The notes under the pieces: generated by a model
Databases searched by the model: none
Told to the model about the DNA's origin: nothing
What the model saw: the letters and a program-made list of their open reading frames with translations, nothing else
NCBI RefSeq assembly: GCF_965638725.1
Contig: NC_134951.1
Span: forward strand, 106,167,811-106,231,810
Direction: 5' to 3'
Source: Aptenodytes patagonicus
Taxonomy: Eukaryota > Chordata > Aves > Sphenisciformes > Spheniscidae
DNA: 64,000 nucleotides
Shown here: piece after piece, positions 36,584 to 44,960 of the stretch
Layout of the letters: each line of letters opens with the position of its first letter
Numbering within the stretch: the stretch's first letter is position 1
Translations under genes and position numbers: made by a program

Positions 36584-39386
36584 ATGCCGGGGGCGAAATC
36601 GATAGCCCAGCTCAAGTGCATATACACCAATGCACGCATCATGGGCGGCAAGCAGGAGGAGCTGGAAGCCATTGTGCAGCAAGAGAGATATGACTTAGTC
36701 GCCATCACAGAAACATGGTGGGGTGACTCTCATGACTGGAGTGCTGCAATGGATGGCTATAGACTCTTCAGAAGGGACAGGCGAGGAAGGAGGGACGGTG
36801 GGGTGGCCCTGTATGTTAGGGAGTGTTTTGATTGTATAGAGCTCAACGATTGTGATGATGATACGGTTGAGTGTTTATGGGTAAGGATGAGGGGGAAGGC
36901 CAATGAGGCAGATATCCTGCTGGGAGTCTGTTATAGACCACCCAACCAGGATGAAGGGGCGGATGAAGCGTTCTATAAGCGGCTGGCAGAAGTCTCTCAA
37001 TCGCTAGCCCTTGTTCTCGTGGGGGACTTCAACTTCCCGGACGTCTGCTGGAAATACAACACGGCAGAGAGGAAGCAGTCTAGGAGGTTCCTGGAGTGTG
37101 TGGAAGACAACTTCCTGACACAGCTGGTAAGTGAGCCTACCAGGGGAGGTGCCTCGCTCGACCTGCTGTTTACAAACAGAGAAGGACTGGTGGGAGATGT
37201 GGTGGTTGGAGGCCGTCTTGGGCTTAGCAACCATGAAATGATAGAATTCTCGCTTCTTGGTGAAGTAAGGAGGGGGGGCAGCAAAACCACAACCATGGAC
37301 TTCTGGAGGGCGGACTTTGGCCTGTTCAGGACATTGGTTGAGAGAGTCCCGTGGGAGACGGTCCTGAAGGGCAAAGGGGTCCAGGAAGGCTGGACGATCT
37401 TCAAGAAGGAAGTCTTAAAGGCGCAGGAGCAGGCTGTCCCTGTACGCCGTAAGAAGAATGGGCGGGGAAGACGACCGGCCTGGCTGAACGGGGAGCTCTT
37501 GCTGGGACTCAGGAAAAAAAGGAGAGTTTACCGCTTGTGGAAGAAGGGGCAGGCGACTCAAGAAGAGTACAGGGATCTCGTTAGGTCGTGCAGAGAAGAA
37601 ATGAGAAAGGCAAAAGCCCAGCTAGAACACAATCTGGCCGCTGTCATTAAAGACAACAAAAAAAGTTTTTACAAATATATTAATGACAAGAAGAGAGCCA
37701 AGGAGAATCTCCATCCTTTATTGGATGCAAGGGGGAACATTGTCACCGAGGATGAGGAAAAGGCTGAGGTACTCAATGCCTTCTTTGCCTCAGTCTTTAA
37801 CAGGCAGACCAGTTATCCTCAGGGTACTCGGCCCCCTGAGCTGGAAGACGGGGACGGCGAGCAGGATGAACCCCCCGTAATCCAAGAGGAAGCAGTCAAT
37901 GACCTGCTACACCACCTGGATGCTCACAAGTCTATGGGGCCGGATGGGATCCACCCAAGAGTGCTGAGGGAGCTGGCGGAGGTGCTCGCCAAGCCGCTCT
38001 CCATCATTTATCAGCAGTCCTGGTTAACGGGGGAGGTCCCAGATGACTGGAGGCTTGCCAATGTGACGCCCATCCACAAGAAGGGCCGGAAGGAGGATCC
38101 GGGGAACTACAGGCCTGTCAGCCTGACCTCGGTGCCGGGGAAGATTATGGAGCGGTTCATCTTGAGGGCGCTCACAAGGCATGAGCGGGACAACCAGGGG
38201 ATCCGGCCTAGCCAGCACGGATTCATGAAAGGCAGGTCCTGCTTGACCAACCTGATCTCCTTCTATAACCAGGTGACCCGCCTAGTGGATGAGGGAAAGG
38301 CTGTGGATGTGGTCTACCTGGACTTCAGCAAGGCCTTTGACACTGTCTCCCACAGCATTCTCCTAGAGAAGCTGGCGACTCACGGCTTAGACAGGTGGAC
38401 TCTGCGCTGGGTCAAAAACTGGCTGGACGGCCGGGCCCAGAGAGTTGTGGTGAATGGAGTTACATCCAGTTGGCGGCCGGTCACAAGCAGCATTCCCCAG
38501 GGCTCAGTTTTGGGACTGGTCTTGTTTAATATCTTTATCGATGATCTGGATGAGGGGATTGAGTGCACCCTCAGTAAGTTTGCAGACGACACCAAGCTGG
38601 GTGGGAGTGTTGATCTGCTCGAGGGTAGGAAGGCTCTGCAGAGGGACCTGGACAGAGAGGCTGGATCGATGGGCCCAGGCCAACTGTATGAGGTTCAACA
38701 AGGCCAAGTGCCGGGTCCTGCACTTCGGCCACAACAACCCCATGCAGCGCTACAGGCTTGGGGAAGAGTGGCTGGAAAGCTGCCCAGCAGAGAAGGACCT
38801 GGGGGTGTTGGTCAACAGCCGGCTGAACATGAGCTGGCAGTGTGCCCAGGCGGCCAAGAAGGCCAATGGCATCCTGGCCTGTATCAGAAATAGTGTGGCC
38901 AGCAGGAGTAGGGAAGTGATGGTGCCCCTGTACTCGGCACTGGTGAGGCCGCACCTCGAATACTGTGTTCAGTTTTGGGCCCCTCATTACAAGAAGGACG
39001 TTGAGGTGCTGGAGCGTGTCCAGAGAAGGGCAACGAGGCTGGTGAGGGGTCTGGAGAACAAGTCTTATGAGGAGCGGCTGAGGGAACTGGGACTGTTCAG
39101 CCTGGAGAAAAGGAGGCTGAGGGGAGACCTCATCGCTCTCTACAACTACCTGAAAGGAGGTTGTAGCGAGGTGGGTGTCGGTCTCTTCTCCCAAGTAACT
39201 AGCGATAGGACGAGAGGAAATGGCCTCAAGTTGCGGCAGGGGAGGTTTAGATTGGACATGAGGAAAAATTTCTTTACTGAAAGAGTGGTTAAACATTGGA
39301 AGAGGCTGCCCAGGGAAGTGGTGGAGTCCCCATCCCTGGAGGTATTTAAAAGACGTGTAGATGAGGCGCTTAGGGACATGGTTTAG
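36584..39386 (+). pseudogene. CR1 ORF2 (endonuclease and reverse transcriptase), one frameshift
   Basis: The first ATG is at 36,584. The frame runs open to about 38,650 with an APE-type endonuclease ([41 protein letters not shown]) and a reverse transcriptase ([65 protein letters not shown] at 38,579). Near 38,653-38,660 an apparent four-base insertion (AGAG-like) moves the frame by +1. The C-terminal third ([64 protein letters not shown]) continues in the second frame to the stop at 39,386. The endonuclease motif normally SDH reads SNH at codons 37,226-37,234, so the copy is probably defective twice over. Confidence 0.93.
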
Positions 39387-39449
39387 TGGGCATGGTGGTG
39401 TTGGGTTGACGGTTGGACTCTCTGATCTTAGAGGTCTTTTCCAACCTCA

Positions 39450-39479
39450 ATGATTCTATGATTCTATTCTATGATTCTA
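39450..39479 (+). repeat. CR1 3'-terminal octamer repeat
   Basis: Imperfect units of GATTCTAT / ATTCTATG follow directly after CCAACCTCAAT, the normal 3' end of avian CR1. Confidence 0.9.
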
Positions 39480-39789
39480 CAGACACTTGATGTAACTACT
39501 ACCTAAACAAATATGAAGTCAAAGTCACACACCTGAAGTTAGAAAATGCTGGTCCTGGAGGTTGCCTGAATTTGACCCTCCTGCGTGCACACATACAATT
39601 TTTCCTCCACAAAAGCCTGGCATGCAAGATTAAGTGTTTGTGAATTATGATCAACTATTCAGTCTTGCACGTCCTTTGCACTAAATAACTTATGGCACAA
39701 TTAAAGAGAAAGCCTCCAGCTCCAGAGCTTCCTAAACTGTACAGTCCCAGAAGCTGAGACTATCCTGGAGAGAGGTGCGCTGTTCTCCT

Positions 39790-39880
39790 ACTCTAGGCAT
39801 TTATCATTAGCTACTGTTACAAACATGACACTAGACTAGGTGGACCTTCGGCCTATGCAAGTATAGCTGTTCTTATGTTC
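39790..39880 (+). mobile_element. ancient CR1 3' fragment
   Basis: Decayed 3' end of an old amniote CR1: TTAGCTACTGTTAC, CTAGACTAGGTGGACCTTCG and GTTCTTATGTTC, matching the remembered consensus (TGGACCTTTGGTCTGACCCA then TTCTTATGTTC). Same strand as the young CR1 300 bp upstream, but clearly older and lacking the octamer tail. Confidence 0.75.
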
Positions 39881-40269
39881 AACACCTTATTTACAGCACT
39901 CTTAACTGGTGTGCTCTAGGTACAGACTAAGAAAGATTTATGTGAAGAAAGAAGGTTTTGGAATTATAAAAAAATTGCAGAGTATCAGCAGAACATCAGT
40001 CATGTCAAAAGACCGTTCCAGGAAGTTATGGACAAAAAAAGGCAACTACGAGTGATATGTACTGTAGAGTTTGCCTTTGCTGTAAATTCAGATTGCACAG
40101 AATACACTCATTGCATAAGCATAAATCAAAACTACTGTTAAGCATGACATAACTAAAAGCTCAGTTGGATTCACTAGACAGCCCACTTATCAAAATAAAG
40201 AACAGCAAGAATTTGCTGCTCCAGTTTATCAGTTCTTAAGAAATATCCACATGCTCATTTTCTACTCAC

Positions 40270-40523
40270 ATCTGCATCCAGCTGTTTGATTTCTTGTAGA
40301 ATGTTGGGAAATCTGTATGTCCAGATTAACAATCGTTGCCTGCAGTGTTTGTACAGGTGGGAGTTATCTTCTAACAAATTCTGTGAGAGGATATTGTAGG
40401 ACATGACTGTAAAATCAAATTTTGCCTCACTTTCTGTATTGCTTTGGTCAGTTTCTTTATTTTCAAAGATTTTCATTGTTCTACTGTGCTGACAGAAATA
40501 TTCCCAGTGCCTTTTGACGGTTC
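40270..40523 (-). CDS. ANGEL2: ANGEL2 coding exon 3 (start of EEP domain)
   Basis: A 254-nt exon reading (G)-TVKRHWEYFCQHSRTMKIFE through KFDFTVMSYNILSQNLLEDN and SHLYKHCRQRLLIWTYRFPN to EIKQLDAD. MSYNILSQ is the first conserved EEP motif (metal/substrate-binding Asn). The acceptor is GCTTTTAACAG/GAACCG and the donor GCAGAT/GTGAGT. The N-terminal 40 residues are variable relative to human; the EEP part is well conserved. Confidence 0.96.
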
Positions 40524-42677
40524 CTGTTAAAAGCACATGAAACAGAAAAAGTTATGTAATACATCCTATGACTTCTTACTGCTCTTAAAAATCATTCTAC
40601 TGACAACTAGTTGTCTTTCAAATTGCTTAAGCAATTCGAAAAGCTCATTTGATTAGCAGTGACTTAGACCCTCTGTTTAAGATGAACTTTATATAAGCAC
40701 CAGTAAAAAACCAAAACAAACCCCAAAACACAGCACAAAACCGTTATATGCCCTGGATTTCAAACTGCTTTGAAATTAGGAAACTGGCCTGTTCTAAGGA
40801 GATCGTTGCAGTCAGACTACACCACCCTGCTCCCTGTAGAAAGGCAGTCAAACTGGTAAGCCAAATCCAGTCTGTTGACATAGTCTTACGCTACCTTCTG
40901 CCACTACCTCCTCAGTGGAGATGGGGTATGTCAGTCTGGGATACACCCTTTAGAGCAGCATATGGGCACCTTGCCGATCTTTCTATCTGTGACTAAAAAA
41001 GGGTTAGGAATCAAACAAAGGGTTCACCTCTAGCCTGTGTACAGTCTGACAAACTCAGCCATAAGCTGCAACAGGGTCCATTACAGGGGTCCCAAAACAG
41101 ATAATGAACCTGATTTCCCTCAGTGAGGTTGAGTAATTAAAAAATTAATAAGCCTCAGAATTACCAAGAACTTCTGAAAAGGCTTACTTTGCCTTTCTGT
41201 CATTCCTAGTTTCATACTACTTATTAGTATCATTATATGAAAGTTTATAAGAATATATCTGCCCATCATTAAGCATCCAATTATTTTTCAGATATATATG
41301 TTTGAGTTTTGTAAGTGGAGAAAAAGATGCCTTTCAGCTTTGTCCCAACTCATCTGAGAGCATGCCAAGGTCCAGTTATCTGTGCTATCAACTAGTGGCA
41401 GACTGCAGGTATAGCTGTTAGCATCTGCCCTGTTTGGGTGGTAAATTTCATCACTGTGCTTGCATTATTCAGGACTTTATCTAGTATTTGCAATGAATAC
41501 AGCAAGGCTTTAAGTACTGTTTCTATAGTGGGAGAGAGGCCACACTGCTCCTCAGCAGGTATCTTTAATTACTGTCACCTTACAATATGCGACGAAAAGA
41601 CAACTAGGAAGGACCACAATGCTAACTACTCTCTGAGATAAAGGTATGTCAAAATGTACTTGCTAAGGGAGTTGACAGAGGACTCAAGAATAAAGGCACA
41701 AAGCAAACTCCCTTCTTTCAGCTCCTGCAGATGGATACGATGTTTCTAAGCCTTACGGATATTTGTGTCCAAAAATCCCTTTGGGGTGCTGATGGTATCT
41801 GTCGCCCTTCCAGTTTATTTTGTTAAGGAAGTGATTTATGCAAGAGAGGGCCAGTTTTGACTATGCTCTTCTGTTTCACAGTAGACAACACTATAAATAT
41901 CCACAATACTCAGTAAAACATTTGGATGCTCTGTAGAAGACTATATCTGTAATAAGCTGAAGCAGACACTTCCAAGCTTCATGAAAGTTACTGAGTTGGA
42001 TAGACATCTTTGCACTTCTTATTGTATTTATCTGGATAAGCCCATTTGTTGTTTGCTCTGCCAGTCATGGTCTGACACAAAACCTGCTAACGTGCCAGTG
42101 GCAGAATACAGTTGTAAAAACAAAACCACACAATCACACTGGAAGCAAACACTGTTAAATCTCAGTCCATTAATTCTCAGTTATCTAGGTCACAGATAAC
42201 TAAACTGGCTCGGAAAGAAGCCAATTCAGGTCCAGCAGGGCTTATGAGCTCAGGTACAGTACAAGGAATGAAGCTATACAACTGCCAGCCCAGCTCAGCC
42301 CTACAGCAAGTTAGCTAGATTTTTTTTGCTTTAGAAGAGTTCCAAGTTAACAGACCTGATCTGGCAACAGATACCTGTGAAAGAGTTGTCTGAACCAGGC
42401 TCAGGACTCCCCAGCTGGGCAATCCCTCGCGTAATTGACCATGTTCTACCACGAAGCGCAGTGAACCTAGTTCTGGCAGACTGTTTGACAGCACAAAATA
42501 CAACTTTACAGACTAAACAGCATTACAAAACTGTAACATTTTTAAGACAGATGTTTTCTTGAGAGAGGTGCCAACAAAAACAGTAACTCAAAAGGTGCAG
42601 GCAGTGTCACTTATAGCTTGTTAGATGCATTTAGCACTACAAATAAACAAGGAAAATGAGCAAAGAGCATCTTTTAC
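40524..42677 (-). other. ANGEL2: ANGEL2 intron, 2.2 kb
   Basis: Non-coding and AT-rich. No exon, RNA gene or recognisable transposon is seen. Confidence 0.8.
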
Positions 42678-43104
42678 CTTTCTTGCTGCTATGTTTTTCT
42701 TCATTCTGTGCTACAGAAAAACACAATACTTCCTGCTGATTAGAGAAGTCTGTTTCTTCTTCAGGAGTTGAAGTATCATGCTGGCCACTGAGTCTTCTCT
42801 TCTTTGTCAATGGTTCTTCTCCCTCAGATTTCATACTGGAGTTAGGTAGGTGAAAGCAAGAACTTTGCGTGAAGTTATCAAGCTGCCAATTAGAGTTCTG
42901 AAATTGTCTCCAAGGTCCAAAAAATGGAGGCAGTCTCCAGTTTGCTGAGAAATCAACTGGAACAGGAAGTGGAAACGAGGCCCAGGGATACTGTCCGGCC
43001 CATCTCATACAGCTGGAAACCGGGCTGTTCAAGGTGAGCATCTGAGAACCATTCCAGTGGGCAATCCAGTCTCTGCCCAGCCTCTGCACGTGACGGGGCA
43101 GCAT
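42678..43104 (-). CDS. ANGEL2: ANGEL2 coding exon 2 (N-terminal region, proposed start)
   Basis: The exon runs from 43,111 (acceptor TTTCTTTGGTAG) to 42,678 (donor AGAAAG/GTAAAA). The proposed start is the ATG at 43,102-43,104, giving MLPRHVQRLGRDWIAHWNGS, aligned to human MFPHHSRSLGRDW. It continues with SCMRWAGQYPWASFPLPVPV, a Pro/Trp/Phe-rich low-conservation region, then a basic patch TKKRRLS that could be a nuclear localisation signal, then an acidic/Ser-rich stretch (EEETDFSNQQEVLCFSVAQN) that I do not recall from the human protein. The start is uncertain: human begins about 22 residues earlier in exon 1, but the exon 1 candidate here does not join in frame. Confidence 0.85.
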
Positions 43105-43111
43105 GGAGTGT

Positions 43112-44741
43112 CTACCAAAGAAAGCGCAGGTTTCATTACTTACACACAACTACATCTGCCTGTAGAAGACTGTAGATGCAAGTCATCCTGGTCATGACTT
43201 ATACAAGACATTCTTTCTCTGTAAGTTAACACATACAAGATATTCAAACCTTGTACGTATCTAAAAAGATATTTAAACCTTTATCTAGATGATATGCAAA
43301 GTGGGACTTCACAAAGCGATCTTGTATCTTTTTTCCCCCTTCAGATTTACAAACACCATTTAATTTCCAAAATCTATCCATCTGAATAACCATTTACAAT
43401 TTATTTTCTGCCTAGTTGAATTCAACTATCAGATCTTTCAAGTGCTCGTGGAACAACCTTTACAAAAGATCATTTTTGCATGCTGCATTAACTTTATAAG
43501 GCTATTTGAAAGGAATCAGAAAACCACTTCCCTTCAAGCCGTCAGAAGTTTGTTTAAAAAGCCACTGACTTAGCTCAAACCACAATGCCAACAAGACAGG
43601 GAAACAGAGGCACTAAACTCTCACGCCATCGCTGGCACCAGCTTATAGAGTAAATTTGTATTCTTAGTTATTTTCCAGATGGGAAAACTGCAGCTTAGTG
43701 ATTAATACCATGAAAATAAGGTGTTTTTTTCCTTTTTTCCAGAAATAAATAAATAAAATCTGAGTCTCAACCGAAATGCAGGAAGGAAGGCTGAGTGACA
43801 TCAATCTGTCTCAGCTTCCTCATTGTTTAAATAAGAAGGCATACTTTGAGCTCATAAGCAAAAGACGTCAATGTTTGGTATACCTGAAGTTGAACTAGAG
43901 TGAGAACCTTCTAGCTGCCATTCAGCCTAGCGAATAAACCTGAATACAGCTTTCAGCAAAACCAGCTTGTCCTGAAACAGCAGTTTCCACCACGATGCAC
44001 CAGAAGTACCTCAACAGACACATAAGCAAAACACACCCCAGGGCACCACGGCATTACGGTGCAGCCGAAAGGAAGAGGCGCCTCTCCTTTGCGAAGACCT
44101 CCTGAAACACCTGTTTTACAGAAAAGCGCTGAGAAAGGCTCCCTTCCTAAAAGCCCAGCCCCGGGCGGGTACTTCCCCGCAACCACCTACACCCGGCAAA
44201 GGAAAACCCCAAGCCCGCGCTGTGTTTTGTTTGCCGCGGCCCTGCTCTGGCTAATGGCGGGTATTTAAAACAAGTGACTGTCAATCACCCCACGGCCGGG
44301 CTGGGGGCTCTGCTCCCGCGGCAGCGGCCAGGCCGCTCCCCGCCCCCAGCTGGGATGAGGAGCTGCCCTTTAGCGGGCAGTTCCAACGCCGCCGGGGTCA
44401 CGCCAGCCGCGGGAAGCCCCCGCACAGGCCGCCTCGGCCTCCGCTGGCGCCGGGCAGCTGCCGGGACGCGAGGGGGGCGGAGGGCCGGCTGCCGCCGCAC
44501 AGCCCCTCGCCGCTGCCCCGCGGCTCCGCGCACGACGGCGCCCAGGCGGCCGCCGGGCCCGGCCGAGGCCCAGCGGCACCCCGACCCCCGCGCGGCTGTT
44601 TACCTCCCGGCGGGCCCGGGTGCGGGCCCGGCCCAGGGGGGGCCCGCTATCGGCTCCGCGCAGCCCCGGCGCCCCCAGAGGGGGTCATCCCAGGGCAGCG
44701 CCAGCTCCGCCCGCCGCCGACGCTGCCGGCCCGCCGCTTAC
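43112..44741 (-). other. ANGEL2: ANGEL2 first intron
   Basis: AT-rich near exon 2, turning very GC-rich from about 44.15 kb as it enters the CpG island. A second possible first-exon donor, GGGAG/GTAAAC, lies at 44,604. No coding exon is evident. Confidence 0.65.
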
Positions 44742-44785
44742 CCCGCATGGGCGGCGGCCGCGCCGCGCCCCGCGCCCGCTCGCTC

Positions 44786-44799
44786 CTGGGACTTGTAGT
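44786..44799 (-). promoter_or_regulatory. ZNF143/STAF-type motif
   Basis: The minus strand reads ACTACAAGTCCCAG, a perfect match to the ACTACAANTCCCAG core of the SBS element found in many CpG-island promoters. Confidence 0.8.
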
Positions 44800-44860
44800 C
44801 CAAGGGCCGGCGCCGCGCCCCGGAACCATATTTGATCCGGGAGGCCGGCGCCGAAGCCAG

Positions 44861-44872
44861 GCCGCCATCTTG
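44861..44872 (-). promoter_or_regulatory. YY1 motif at probable ANGEL2 start site
   Basis: The minus strand reads CAAGATGGCGGC, the extended YY1 motif that commonly sits just downstream of transcription starts and overlaps a start ATG. Orientation agrees with ANGEL2 transcription. Confidence 0.8.
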
Positions 44873-44960
44873 GGGTGGGGCGGGGTGACGGCCCGGGAGC
44901 CCTCTTGGCTGCAGGCGGCCTGTGTGGGTGCTGGGAGCCGCTCCGGGGCAGCGCCAGCTC

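Larger units (their letters stand above)
36510..39479 (+). mobile_element. CR1 non-LTR retrotransposon, 5'-truncated, nearly intact ORF2
   Basis: A chicken-repeat-1 type LINE in antisense orientation inside ANGEL2 intron 3. It holds most or all of ORF2 (endonuclease plus reverse transcriptase), a short 3' UTR with GGTCTTTTCCAACCT, and a 3' end of ATTCTATG-like octamers (about 39,450-39,479), the hallmark of avian CR1. No ORF1 is seen upstream, so the copy is 5'-truncated, as most CR1 copies are; the exact left edge is uncertain. Its GC-rich composition stands out against the AT-rich intron. Few disabling changes in almost 3 kb suggest a fairly recent insertion. Confidence 0.95.
34804..40269 (-). 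other. ANGEL2: ANGEL2 intron 3, 5.5 kb, hosting CR1 elements
   Basis: This long AT-rich intron contains a 3-kb GC-rich CR1 LINE (about 36,510-39,479) and an older CR1 3' fragment (about 39,790-39,880), both in the plus orientation, against the host gene. The rest is unremarkable: no exon, no RNA gene. Confidence 0.85.
24545..44872 (-). other. ANGEL2: ANGEL2 gene span
   Basis: ANGEL2 is a member of the exonuclease-endonuclease-phosphatase (EEP) superfamily, in the CCR4/nocturnin group. It is reported to hydrolyse 2',3'-cyclic phosphates on RNA ends. Eight coding exons read right to left join in frame (427+254+70+422+127+61+164+155 nt) and predict 559 residues from the exon 2 Met, against 544 in human as I recall. 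The EEP motifs are all present: LCLQEV (metal-binding Glu), NTHLL, CGDFNSVPGSP and SSDHLPL. A non-coding or upstream-ORF exon lies in a CpG island at about 44.74-44.88 kb. The 3' limit is a guess from the TTTATT at 24,545. Confidence 0.92.
44742..44872 (-). other. ANGEL2: ANGEL2 putative exon 1 (UTR or upstream ORF)
   Basis: A minus-strand sequence after the YY1 motif has an ATG at 44,866-44,868 reading MAAWLRRRPPG, resembling the human ANGEL2 start MEAWRCVRKG, and ends at the donor CGGG/GTAAGC (44,742). Spliced to exon 2 at 43,111 it leaves one base over, whereas exon 2 needs two, so the reading would run out of frame and stop. Either this is an upstream ORF and translation starts in exon 2, or another donor or acceptor is used, or a base is missing in the assembly. 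Confidence 0.5.
44150..44960 (-). promoter_or_regulatory. ANGEL2: ANGEL2 CpG-island promoter
   Basis: About 800 bases of very GC- and CpG-rich sequence without a TATA box at the 5' end of ANGEL2. It contains a perfect ZNF143-type motif, a perfect YY1-type motif and two strong minus-strand splice donors (44,742 and 44,604), so at least two first exons are possible. Open frames in it are by-products of GC richness. Confidence 0.85.

Noticed and set aside
38571-39296. 241-codon minus-strand frame inside the CR1 element
   Set aside because: Antisense shadow of the CR1 ORF2 coding region.
36510-39479. Possibility that the long open frame is a host gene or endogenous retrovirus
   Set aside because: Domain order (APE endonuclease then reverse transcriptase), the FADD motif, absence of LTRs, protease and integrase, and the octamer 3' tail identify a CR1 LINE.
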